From: an uncultured Lachnoclostridium sp.
Lineage (GTDB): Bacteria; Bacillota; Clostridia; Lachnospirales; Lachnospiraceae
DNA: 64,000 bases
Assembly (NCBI GenBank): GCA_905212635.1
Contig: CAJMFH010000009.1
Span: 1 to 64,000 of the forward strand
Reading direction: 5' to 3'
Under the pieces are notes generated by a model. It saw nothing but the letters and a program-made list of their open reading frames with translations. It searched no databases and had not been told where the DNA came from. Below, one piece after another: positions 35,266-43,652 of this stretch. The stretch's first letter is position 1. Each line of letters starts with the position of its first letter. Both the position numbers and the translations under genes were made by a program.

Positions 35266-38200
35266 ATGATGACAAATCAAAAGAAAATGATAGCAATTTT
35301 GCTTATCGTGGCACTTATATTTCAGGGAACGCTGCCACAGTTTACAGGAAAAGTAATGGAAGCAAGAGCAGAACAACTGACAGAGCAGGAGACACCACTT
35401 GTCAGGGCGATTCACTGGCTTCGATCACAACAAGGGGACATAGGAAAGTGGGGAAATGACGGATTACCAAATCTTACATGTGATGCGTTGGCAGTGTTGC
35501 GAAAAGCAGAAGCAGAGGCAGATGACAAATATCTTTCCATATGGGAAAAAGAGCATCCGGCATTAAATGTTGATGAACAAGCACATTTGGTTTGGGGACA
35601 TGGAGACAAAGAAAAGCTGGAAGATCTTTTGAAATGTGCAAATCCAGATGGAGGATATGGACTTGACAGTACCTATACCAGTGAAATATATGACACGTTA
35701 ATGGTTCTGATGGCGGCAGTTTCTTTAGAAGAAACAGAAAAAGAAGCAGTAACAGAAGCAGCAGAATATATCATGGCAAAGCAACAAAATGATGGCGGAT
35801 TTGTGATAACAGAAGATAATACCGACAAGGCATTAACAGCGGATATAGGTTATGTTATGTTGTCTTTAAATATAAAAAACAAAATATTTTATGAAAAATT
35901 AGATGCCTATTGTTTGAAGGCATATACCGGGGAGTTTACAACAGAGAAATTTTGTGAACAGGCAAAACTGGCACGTTACCTTATAAAAAGAAATCTCATT
36001 TCAAATGTGGCAGAAATAAAGGATACATTGCTTGCGATACAGTCAGAGAATGGAAGTATTTGTGATGGAGTTGAACAAACCATACAATATATTTTGCTGC
36101 TATTGGAAGTTGAGGAATTTTATAAACTGCGTTTTGAAATAATACAATTTCAGACAGAAACGGATTCTTATGTGTTAGAAAGTGGAGTAGAACAGACTCT
36201 TCATTTGACAACCGAGGTGGGATATTGTACGAATCAGAGATTGACAGGAATAGTGACATATCATTTGATGGAGAACGGTGTAGAAAATCATTCTAGTGAG
36301 CAAAAAATTTCCTTGCCAATAGGAGAAAAGAAGCAGACAATACAAGAAGAAATGACGGTGTCTGCAATAATGGATAAAAAATATAGCATAAAAATAGAAC
36401 TGATTTTGTATGGACAGGATGGAACAGAAGTGTTTCGAAAAAATCAGGAAATATCACTCACCATACAGGAGACAAAAGAAAGCGATCTTATATTACAGGC
36501 ACAGGTAAAAAAAGGAAAATCTTATGGGGTAACCCTGCGTTGGAATGAAATGTCTGATGAAAAAGAGCGTTATGGTTATCGGCTGTATCGAGAAAAGAAA
36601 AATGGAGAGTGGGAGACAAAATCTACATGGAATGGTGAAGAAAAAGTAAAGGTATTAAATATTTATCCCCATAGTCTCGCCGAAAATTATCTTGACGAAT
36701 GGCTTAATACCACAGTATCCGGAACGGAGGAAGTGGCAGGAAAAGGGCTGTTTGAAATAGATAAAGTTTATATTGATGACTTTAATTGCAATCCGGAACA
36801 ATATCTGCTGAATGAAAATGGAGAGTACAAGCATGATGTTCTTATGTATGGAACGTATGATTGTAATGCATTAAAAGATATAAATCAAAAAGCATATAAT
36901 GCAACACAGGAATTCATTGATTCCGGAAGGGGTGTTTTGTTTGGACATGATACAGTGGGAAATAATTTTGCACACAGATGTCCAACATTTCGAGGATTTG
37001 CAGACCAAATGGGAATTCGTCTGATACCGGATTACGATTATAGTGCCTGTCGAAAAGTAAAAGTAGTCAATAATGGTTTTTTGACCAGTTATCCATGGAA
37101 ATTGTCAGGAACTCTTGATATTCCGGCGACTCATAGTACCAGTCAGTATGCGGGAGGAAGTTTGGATTCAACCGTATGGCTGGAATTTGAAAAGAGGGGA
37201 CTTACGGATGAGGAAACAGGAGCAAAAAATACGGCGTATTTGTGTACCAATAATTCGCTGGCACTAATCCAGACAGGTCATAGCAGTGGACAGGCAACCG
37301 ACGATGAACGAAAGATACTTGCTAATACATTATTTTATCTAAAACAGTTGACAAATCAAACAGAAGCAAAAGATGAGTCTTTTTACGATACGGAAAAGCC
37401 GGAGAAACCGGAAATCAGTGGCAGTTATAGTACGCAAGGTAAGAGTGCCTGGGTACAGATTGGCGGAAAAGATAAGGGAACAGCATATCGCTATCGTGTA
37501 GAAGCGATAAGTACGACAAATCGTGATGGACAAGTGCGTGAATCCAATATTGTTGATGCAGAGGCAATATCGGGAATTAAAGGATATCTTGTGGGGGTTA
37601 ATGATAGCGAAGAAGAAATGAATGAGCTTGTGACTTACGATGATCAAGGCAATCTGCTTTCCGAGGTGTTTGGAGAAGGGGAAGAAAACTATGAGCATAC
37701 ATTGGAAAATCTGGAAGTAGGAAAAATATATTATATCCATGTACGTGCAGTAGATTATGCAGGAAATGTAAGTGAGGAATCAGTGCAGAAAATTATGATT
37801 GAATCAAGCACCCCGACCTATCAGACGTTGGAGAATGCCCTCATTGCAACCGAGAAATCCATATCAATTAACTGTTGTCAGGCGGATATTAACAAGAATA
37901 TATATGCAGGAGAAGATTTCTGTTTTGGCGGCTCAATCCTCAATGCAGACTGTCTTGTAAAAACCAAAGGCAACGTGATGGCATATGGTTGGATTATCAA
38001 CATTGCCAAAAAGCAAGAACAGGCGGAAACTCTTACTGTTAAAGATTACACCAGGGATATTGAGGCAGACATAAAAAACGATGGAGAAGAATACTTGCAG
38101 CTTGATATGTACAACAGTACCACTATAACAGTACCGACATTCTGTCAGGGAACCACAGGTGCCTATTGTACCACACTGGACATCGCAAAACCTCTTGTTT

Positions 38201-38439
38201 CCGATGGAAGTATCTTCATCAATTGCAATGAAACTACGATCGGTTCAGAAGACGAAAAGGCAGTCCTTTGTTCCATGAATGGAGACATCAACATCAATGC
38301 CACAAAGGCAAATGTCTATGGATTGATTTATGCTCCGAAGGGAACGGTATCTATCAACGTGTCTGAGTTTGATTTGGTGGGAACCATCATTGCAAAAGAG
38401 ATCAAATTAAACGGAAGTTATGTTCGAATCAACCAGTAA
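35266..38439 (+). CDS. Large secreted protein: prenyltransferase-like repeats, DUF5057-like domain, beta-helix tail
   Basis: A 1057-residue exported protein. Signal peptide (residues ~1-30). Residues ~35-230 look like alpha/alpha-barrel repeats of the prenyltransferase/terpene cyclase type (GDIGKWGNDGLPNLTCDAL, NPDGGYGLD, QQNDGGFVI). A region near residues 460-680 has the look of DUF5057 (VKVLNIYP, VLMYGTYDCNALKDIN, GRGVLFGHD). A fibronectin-like stretch follows, and the last ~210 residues are a repetitive beta-helix (INCNETTIG, INATKANVYGLIYAPKGTVSINV). The first 2.5 kb is AT-rich; the tail is closer to the island's downstream genes in base use. 32 nt separate it from the lipoprotein gene, so one transcript is likely. 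Function unknown; perhaps a surface partner or carrier for the toxin. Confidence 0.7.
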   Translation: MMTNQKKMIAILLIVALIFQGTLPQFTGKVMEARAEQLTEQETPLVRAIHWLRSQQGDIGKWGNDGLPNLTCDALAVLRKAEAEADDKYLSIWEKEHPALNVDEQAHLVWGHGDKEKLEDLLKCANPDGGYGLDSTYTSEIYDTLMVLMAAVSLEETEKEAVTEAAEYIMAKQQNDGGFVITEDNTDKALTADIGYVMLSLNIKNKIFYEKLDAYCLKAYTGEFTTEKFCEQAKLARYLIKRNLISNVAEIKDTLLAIQSENGSICDGVEQTIQYILLLLEVEEFYKLRFEIIQFQTETDSYVLESGVEQTLHLTTEVGYCTNQRLTGIVTYHLMENGVENHSSEQKISLPIGEKKQTIQEEMTVSAIMDKKYSIKIELILYGQDGTEVFRKNQEISLTIQETKESDLILQAQVKKGKSYGVTLRWNEMSDEKERYGYRLYREKKNGEWETKSTWNGEEKVKVLNIYPHSLAENYLDEWLNTTVSGTEEVAGKGLFEIDKVYIDDFNCNPEQYLLNENGEYKHDVLMYGTYDCNALKDINQKAYNATQEFIDSGRGVLFGHDTVGNNFAHRCPTFRGFADQMGIRLIPDYDYSACRKVKVVNNGFLTSYPWKLSGTLDIPATHSTSQYAGGSLDSTVWLEFEKRGLTDEETGAKNTAYLCTNNSLALIQTGHSSGQATDDERKILANTLFYLKQLTNQTEAKDESFYDTEKPEKPEISGSYSTQGKSAWVQIGGKDKGTAYRYRVEAISTTNRDGQVRESNIVDAEAISGIKGYLVGVNDSEEEMNELVTYDDQGNLLSEVFGEGEENYEHTLENLEVGKIYYIHVRAVDYAGNVSEESVQKIMIESSTPTYQTLENALIATEKSISINCCQADINKNIYAGEDFCFGGSILNADCLVKTKGNVMAYGWIINIAKKQEQAETLTVKDYTRDIEADIKNDGEEYLQLDMYNSTTITVPTFCQGTTGAYCTTLDIAKPLVSDGSIFINCNETTIGSEDEKAVLCSMNGDININATKANVYGLIYAPKGTVSINVSEFDLVGTIIAKEIKLNGSYVRINQ

Positions 38440-38471
38440 CACCAAAGGGAAACGAAAGGTAGGAGGATCTG

Positions 38472-40403
38472 ATGAAAAATATCATATTTAATAAAACAAA
38501 AAAAACATGTAAAACGATTGCACTTGTGCTTGTATTTGCCATGGTAATAAACCTGTGCAGTTGTGCGGCAAAGCCGGATAAACAGGAGGCAGCACAACCC
38601 GCTGTGGACAATTCTGCATATGCCGAAGTAGTCTATAATGATGCTGAGAAATTAGCGGCAAAATTACAGACAGGAGTTGCAGAACTGAAAAAACAGGTAG
38701 ACAACAGCGGAAAAAAGGTAAGCAAAAATGTGTCGCAAAAAGCGGATGAGCTGGCGACACTTTTGGATACGTACCAACAAAACATGGACAAATTTTTTGC
38801 TGAAAATCGCGAGAAAATCGCTTCCTTGAAATCCGATACATTGAACCAAAGACAGGAAGCCTATGAAACCATGTATGCCGAGAAAACAGCGGCAGCAAAA
38901 GAAACCCTTGCAGACCTTGCCGGAGCGACCAACACTAAGGAGACGAAAAAATCGCTGAAAACTCTGCAATCTCTGTGGGGAGAGGAAGAAACTCCGATTT
39001 ACGGAACGGAACCCGTCAACGTGGCAGAAGAAGCAGAAATTACTACGGAAGAAGTGGAGAGTCTGGAAGAATACGCGGAATCCATGACAGAAAATTCCGT
39101 GAAAAGTAGTGATAAGCGGGGGGCAAAGGGCGAATATTTGGAACTTTCCGGGGAAACAGCTTTGACAGATAACATCAAAGCCAAAGCGGAAGAACTTGCC
39201 ACACCTTTGAACGTGTATAACTATCTGAAAACAACCATCGATTATGAATTGTATTTGGGAAGCCGAAAAGGAGCCGGAGAAACCCTTGATGCACAGGCTG
39301 GAAACGACAAAGACCAAGCGAGTCTTTTGATTACCATGCTTCGCTATCTTGGTTATCCCGCGCGTTATGTAGAGGGAACCATTGAACTGGACTCCGCTCA
39401 GGTGAAAAATTTAACGGGAGCAAAAGACATTGAAAGCGGTGCTAACGTGCTTGCTTCTGCCGGTGTTCCGATAACCTTGCTTTCTGCTGACGGAAAAGTA
39501 GCCGCCGTTTCCCTTAACCACACATGGGTAGAAGCCTATGTGCCATACACCGACTATCGCGGTGCCGGGAAAAACACCGGAGAAAGTCGGTGGATTCCCC
39601 TTGATACCGGGATTTCGCAGTATGAGGAAGTGGAAAGTGTTGCTTCTTATCTGGAAGATAAAGACATTACTGTGAATTGGAACACCCTTTTGGAGAACGG
39701 AGACAGCGAGACTATCATCGCTCAGATGGAGCAGATGAAAGAGCGAATAGTGGGCGAACAGTCGGAAGGTTCCTCAAATCTATATACCAGAAACCGAATC
39801 AAATCCAGTACCACCGTTTCTTATCTGCCTCTCTCTTTACAATACACGGTGCTGACAAAAAAAGAAATCTATGCTACAATAAAAGAAGCCGACAGCGACC
39901 GTGTCACTTTTACCATTGATGGGAAGAAACTGGGTACATATAAATACGCGGAATTGGCAGGCAAACGCATTACCATTGATTACGAAGCTGAGACGGAAGA
40001 TGACAAAAAAGCATTGGAAACCTACGGTTCCGTCTTTGACACCCCGGCATATCTGGTGTCTATGAAGCCGGTGTTGAAATTTGACGGAGAAACCGTTGCG
40101 ACTGGTAACGCAGTCATCCTCGGAACTACCCAGACCCTTTCCATGAAGATAACTTCCTGTGGAATGGAAAATGCGGTCAATAACTCTGTTACAGCCGGGT
40201 CATTGTATCAGGTGACTCTGGATGGACAGGCGATTACCGGAAATGATTTGCAGAGTAGTTATGAGGAAGCCGTTGCCATGGCAGAAAGTGCGACTGTGGA
40301 AAGCGTCTATTCGGATGACTATCTCGGAAAAGTATTAGACGTGGCGGGTAAGCTGTACTTTGCCCAATTGGATGCTGCTTATACTATAGCAGGGGTGATG
40401 TGA
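38472..40403 (+). CDS. Lipoprotein with transglutaminase-like domain (front part of a split toxin)
   Basis: A 643-residue exported lipoprotein: lipobox LCSC with the modified Cys near residue 29, a helical region, then a transglutaminase-like core (AGNDKDQASLLITMLRYLGYPARYVEG ends and HTWVEAYVPY...WIPLDTG, named in parts). The His and Asp of the triad are present, but the place of the catalytic Cys is Asp/Lys, as I recall for the version found in Rhs-like polymorphic toxins; it may bind rather than catalyse. The stop TGA at 40401 is followed in the same frame by TAG at 40410 and then by sequence that appears to continue the family into the next gene. AGGAGG precedes the ATG. Confidence 0.75.
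   Translation: MKNIIFNKTKKTCKTIALVLVFAMVINLCSCAAKPDKQEAAQPAVDNSAYAEVVYNDAEKLAAKLQTGVAELKKQVDNSGKKVSKNVSQKADELATLLDTYQQNMDKFFAENREKIASLKSDTLNQRQEAYETMYAEKTAAAKETLADLAGATNTKETKKSLKTLQSLWGEEETPIYGTEPVNVAEEAEITTEEVESLEEYAESMTENSVKSSDKRGAKGEYLELSGETALTDNIKAKAEELATPLNVYNYLKTTIDYELYLGSRKGAGETLDAQAGNDKDQASLLITMLRYLGYPARYVEGTIELDSAQVKNLTGAKDIESGANVLASAGVPITLLSADGKVAAVSLNHTWVEAYVPYTDYRGAGKNTGESRWIPLDTGISQYEEVESVASYLEDKDITVNWNTLLENGDSETIIAQMEQMKERIVGEQSEGSSNLYTRNRIKSSTTVSYLPLSLQYTVLTKKEIYATIKEADSDRVTFTIDGKKLGTYKYAELAGKRITIDYEAETEDDKKALETYGSVFDTPAYLVSMKPVLKFDGETVATGNAVILGTTQTLSMKITSCGMENAVNNSVTAGSLYQVTLDGQAITGNDLQSSYEEAVAMAESATVESVYSDDYLGKVLDVAGKLYFAQLDAAYTIAGVM
39788..39939 (+). repeat. Parent copy of the segment duplicated at 42486-42636
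   Basis: About 150 bp of the lipoprotein gene is repeated downstream with scattered substitutions and a one-base loss in a poly-A run. Confidence 0.85.
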
Positions 40404-40412
40404 GGTGTCTAG
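40401..40412 (+). other. Two in-frame stop codons splitting one frame
   Basis: TGA (40401-40403) and TAG (40410-40412) lie in the same frame three codons apart. Each is one C-to-T transition away from a sense codon (CGA, CAG). No frame change occurs between the lipoprotein and the toxin gene, and the codons before the second gene's ATG (ATRSLSEG) look like real protein. Confidence 0.8.
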
Positions 40413-40436
40413 GCGACGAGAAGTCTTAGTGAGGGC

Positions 40437-41984
40437 ATGACAGGCTATCAGGTGCGGACAAGTTCTTTGTATGGAAGTCCTGTGGCGGTCAGCGAGGGAA
40501 GCCTGTTTATTGACATCGACCATGACAGTCATGGAGTTGTGAGTTTGAGTGGCAGCAAAGCTGACGAAGTGAGATTTATGAAGGTCAGTGGAATGCTTTC
40601 TTCCTTATGCGAAAACTTGATATGGGAAGAATTGACGGGTGCAGAATCCGTTTCTACTATGACAGTGTTGCAGACGGCAACAGAGCAGGACATGGAACTT
40701 CTTGTAATTAACGAGAGTAATTATGAGGAGATGTCAGAAAAACTGGAAGCAGACAATGCGGTACTGACAGATATCAAAAAGGCGGTCAAGAGTGGAAAAG
40801 AAGTAACTGTTCCGACAAGAGAAGTTACTATGGGCGATTGGACTGGAACCGGATACATCATCATGGATTCAGAAACCGGAGCAGGAGCATATCGAATCAG
40901 TGGAGGACTGAGTAACGGAACCACCGGGAACCTTAATGGTGGAAGTGTAACCGGACTTGTGACGACAGAAGCGATTTTGGGAATAACTCTGCTGTTAGTG
41001 GATATTGTGGAATTGGTATCGTGTCTTGTGTCCATTGCATGTATGTCGGTAATCCCCGGTGGAATGATGGTAGCGCTTGTCATCGAGATGGTGCTTTTAA
41101 CAGTTGCGGTCATCGAGTTAGTACAGTATATACAGTTGTATGTGAGGTTCCTAAACGGAGATTTGGAAGCTGGGGAACAGGTCGTAACAGAGACAATGGT
41201 AAATGCATCGTTTAGCATTGTATTTAGTTCAATCACATGGATTGTGAAGAAGTGTGGAAATGCGGTCCGGACAAAGTGGAAAGAATCAAAGCTGCAAAAA
41301 AAGATGAAAGAGTTGTTCGGAGAAGCGGCAGATGATGTTGACGATGATTTTGATATTACCGATGATTATGAGGACGCAGCTACAGGTGGAGATAGTGGAA
41401 ATAGTTCTGGAAAAGGCGGTACGAGCGAGGATGGAGATAAGGGAAACTCTAGTGGCGATGACTCCGGGAATGGTTCTGCTGCTGGTGGTAGTGCCGGGAC
41501 TGGCGGAAATGGCTCTGGCTCAGGAAGTGATGCAGGCGGAAGTGGTTCGTCTGTAGGTGAAAGTGGTTCTGGCGGTTTAGGGAATGGAACTGGAACACGA
41601 ACAGCTATTCTTACATATGAGGAGGCAGAGGAGCTTGCAATCGGTGCAATAAAAGGTAAGAAAAACGCAGAACTAGTGGTTTTGGGTAAATATGACGGTG
41701 GAGGGGCGACATCATATGTAGAAGTAGCTAAAGAGTTGGAGGCACAATATTTTCAACTGGATAATTGGGAGGAACTTGCAGCGAAATATTCAGATGATGA
41801 GATGTGGAAGATAAATGAGAAATTTTTGGATATTCAAATGAGTTCAGGAAGAGAGATATATTTGTCACATAATCCTGAAGATTATATCGGTGATGGTACA
41901 TTTTTTGCAAGAGAACTGCAATATTTGATGGAGAATGGTTATAGATTCATAGATGAAGGAGAAATATGGCATGCTGTACGATGA
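40437..41984 (+). CDS. Polymorphic toxin-like protein with membrane hairpin and AT-rich C-terminal tip
   Basis: A 515-residue protein with no signal peptide of its own. Residues ~1-160 (SSLYGSPVAVSEGSLFIDID, TGYIIMDSETGAGAYRISGG) resemble the region that follows the transglutaminase-like domain in Rhs-type proteins. Then two or three hydrophobic helices (~178-235), a pre-toxin helix (KCGNAVRTKWKESKLQKKMK), an Asp/Gly/Ser-rich linker (~300-385), and a C-terminal ~120-residue tip starting near TAILTYEEAEELA. The tip is AT-rich and is followed at once by a small overlapping gene, the classic toxin/immunity order. The activity of the tip is unknown. The start ATG has only GAGGG 2 nt away, so independent initiation is weak; it is in the same frame as the lipoprotein gene 33 nt upstream. 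Confidence 0.7.
   Translation: MTGYQVRTSSLYGSPVAVSEGSLFIDIDHDSHGVVSLSGSKADEVRFMKVSGMLSSLCENLIWEELTGAESVSTMTVLQTATEQDMELLVINESNYEEMSEKLEADNAVLTDIKKAVKSGKEVTVPTREVTMGDWTGTGYIIMDSETGAGAYRISGGLSNGTTGNLNGGSVTGLVTTEAILGITLLLVDIVELVSCLVSIACMSVIPGGMMVALVIEMVLLTVAVIELVQYIQLYVRFLNGDLEAGEQVVTETMVNASFSIVFSSITWIVKKCGNAVRTKWKESKLQKKMKELFGEAADDVDDDFDITDDYEDAATGGDSGNSSGKGGTSEDGDKGNSSGDDSGNGSAAGGSAGTGGNGSGSGSDAGGSGSSVGESGSGGLGNGTGTRTAILTYEEAEELAIGAIKGKKNAELVVLGKYDGGGATSYVEVAKELEAQYFQLDNWEELAAKYSDDEMWKINEKFLDIQMSSGREIYLSHNPEDYIGDGTFFARELQYLMENGYRFIDEGEIWHAVR
41133..41316 (+). repeat. Parent copy of the 184-bp pre-toxin repeat
   Basis: Covers the end of the membrane region and the pre-toxin helix. Repeated at 43461-43644 with about seven mismatches and no indel; the match ends right where the toxin-specific part begins. 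Confidence 0.9.
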
Positions 41985-42384
41985 CAAGTTTTATGAAAAA
42001 GCCGTTAATGAGTTCGAAGAATCTTTTCAAAAGGTGTTTTTCGAAAAGATGTTATTAAGGGAAAAAGTTTGTTCCTTTGGACACATGGGTTATTTTAAAT
42101 TACATTATGTTTATATTCCAATGAATTATACAATAGTAGTGGAGAATGAGTTAAGGACATTTACAATTGCCATTGAAGATGAGGAAAAAGCGAGGAATTC
42201 TTTGTATAGAATTGAGCGTTTTGATAATCAATTGTCCAAGAGTAACATCAAGAATGCTATAAAATTGCTGAAAAAGGTATTAGATACCGATGAGATTGAT
42301 TTTTACATTCATATAGACGGAAAATTGTATAGAAAGCGGAATAATGTTCTAAAACGTGTAAAAGATATAAGAGAGCTTATGTGA
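41971..42384 (+). CDS. Candidate immunity protein for the adjacent toxin
   Basis: A 137-residue, AT-rich, hydrophilic protein of unknown family. It overlaps the toxin 3' end by 14 nt; GAAGGAG lies 9 nt before the ATG at 41971, inside the toxin gene, so both are coupled. The longest frame starts at 41953 but that ATG overlaps the ribosome site. Small size, position directly behind a variable toxin tip and matching base composition support an immunity role; no motif proves it. Confidence 0.65.
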   Translation: MLYDDKFYEKAVNEFEESFQKVFFEKMLLREKVCSFGHMGYFKLHYVYIPMNYTIVVENELRTFTIAIEDEEKARNSLYRIERFDNQLSKSNIKNAIKLLKKVLDTDEIDFYIHIDGKLYRKRNNVLKRVKDIRELM

Positions 42385-42485
42385 TGCGCTCTTACAAAAC
42401 AGAAAAATACAAAACATAGAGAAGCATTTCTCTGGAGTTATAACAAAATATTCTGCAATGCATTTCCAGCATATTTTACAACGAC

Positions 42486-42640
42486 TAGAAACCGAATCAA
42501 ATCCGTCACCACCGTTTTTTATTTGCCCCTCTCTTTACAACACACGGTGCTGACAAAAAAGAAATCTATGTTACAATAAAAGAAACCGACAGCGACCGTG
42601 TCACTTTTACCATCGATGGAAAGCAACTGGGTACATTGTC
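42486..42640 (+). pseudogene. Fragment of the lipoprotein/transglutaminase-like gene
   Basis: About 150 bp matching 39788-39939 at high identity. One A is missing from a run of seven, shifting the frame, and the copy ends in an unrelated stop. A relic of a second toxin-gene copy. The ~100 bp before it (42385-42485) contains only a small AGAGAA/TTCTCT hairpin. Confidence 0.85.
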
Positions 42641-42679
42641 ATAGATTTATTGAATTGAACAAGAAAGGAGAGTTTTGGT

Positions 42680-43024
42680 ATGCAATTAAATGAAACAGAT
42701 CAAATGGCATTGGAATTTAATCGACAGGCAAGGGAGCTGCTTGGCAATCGTGTAACAGATTTTGTGATTTCAGATGTGATTGATGACCCAAACCATAGAG
42801 CATTTTCGAGTACTTTCAAGGCGTATGATTACTTTATGGTAAGACTTAATTATGATAGAGGAAACTTTAGTTGCTGTATTTGCACCGGAGGAATTGAATT
42901 CGGTTTAGATAATTCTCAAAAATGTTGGGATACCGCCGATTTTGATGTGTTTTTTAAAGAGTTAAAACAAGAAATCGAACTGCGAATACCGGATAAATTT
43001 TTGAAGGCAAAAGGTTGGCTGTAA
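42680..43024 (+). CDS. Orphan immunity-like protein, copy 1
   Basis: A 114-residue protein of unknown family, with CCICTGG and a C-terminal DFDVFFKELKQEIELRIPDK segment. AAAGGAGAG precedes the ATG. It has a paralogue of the same length 85 nt downstream. It sits between toxin-gene fragments with no intact toxin of its own, the usual setting of an orphan immunity gene. Confidence 0.6.
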   Translation: MQLNETDQMALEFNRQARELLGNRVTDFVISDVIDDPNHRAFSSTFKAYDYFMVRLNYDRGNFSCCICTGGIEFGLDNSQKCWDTADFDVFFKELKQEIELRIPDKFLKAKGWL

Positions 43025-43028
43025 ATAA

Positions 43029-43067
43029 GGCATTCAGGTTATCAGGTGAAGACAAGATTGATGGAAG
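43029..43067 (+). pseudogene. Short relic of the toxin gene start region
   Basis: About 39 bp resembling 40435-40476 (shared TATCAGGTG, GACAAG and ATGGAAG blocks with small gaps). Short and imperfect, but its order between the two other relics matches the parent gene. Confidence 0.45.
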
Positions 43068-43109
43068 ACTATGGTTATAACCGTTTGGAGCAGAAAGGAG
43101 ATTTTTGAT

Positions 43110-43454
43110 ATGCAATTAAATGCAACAAAGAAAAAGGCAGATTTTATTGCAGATAGATTGAAGATTTTTTTCGGCAAAAGAGTTGATAATGTGGTGATAG
43201 AAAATGTAATTGATGTGCCCGGTCATACTTATTTTTCTATCAAGTTTAAAGCATATAATTATTTTGCAGTACGCTTAAACTATGGTGTAGGGAGTTTTGG
43301 ATGTTGTATTTGCACCGGGGGAATTGGAGTCGGATTAGATAATTCTCAAAAGTACTGGGATACCGCTGATTTTGATGTGTTTTTTAAAGAGTTAAAACAA
43401 GAAATCGAACTGCGAATACCAGATAAATTTCTGAAAGCAAAAGGTTGGATGTAA
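43110..43454 (+). CDS. Orphan immunity-like protein, copy 2
   Basis: A 114-residue paralogue of the preceding protein. The last ~40 residues are nearly identical at protein and DNA level (to the GTAAATAAGGCA after the stop), while the first ~60 have diverged. Start: ATG at 43110 with AAAGGAG upstream; the longest frame from 43071 adds 13 residues with no ribosome site. Probably protects against a second toxin variant. Confidence 0.6.
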   Translation: MQLNATKKKADFIADRLKIFFGKRVDNVVIENVIDVPGHTYFSIKFKAYNYFAVRLNYGVGSFGCCICTGGIGVGLDNSQKYWDTADFDVFFKELKQEIELRIPDKFLKAKGWM

Positions 43455-43460
43455 ATAAGG

Positions 43461-43644
43461 CAGTTATAGGTGAGGTTTCTAAACGGAGATTTGGAAGCTG
43501 GGGAACAGGTCGTAACAGAGACAATGGTAAATGCATTGTTTAGCTTTGTATTTAGTTCAATCACATGGATTGTGAAGAAGTGTGGAAATGCGGTGCGGAC
43601 AAAGTGGAAAGAATCAAAACTGCAAAAAAAGATGAAAGAGTTGT
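43461..43644 (+). pseudogene. Pre-toxin relic joined to an immunity-like gene
   Basis: 184 bp nearly identical to 41133-41316 of the toxin gene. It is still in frame with the gene behind it, so a GTG at 43470 could start a 218-residue fusion. The breakpoint is exactly at the conserved pre-toxin/tip boundary. Confidence 0.85.
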
Positions 43645-43652
43645 GGCAGGTT

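Noticed and set aside
42385..42485. Possible small gene between the immunity gene and the first relic
   Set aside because: No open frame with a start signal; only a short hairpin is present.
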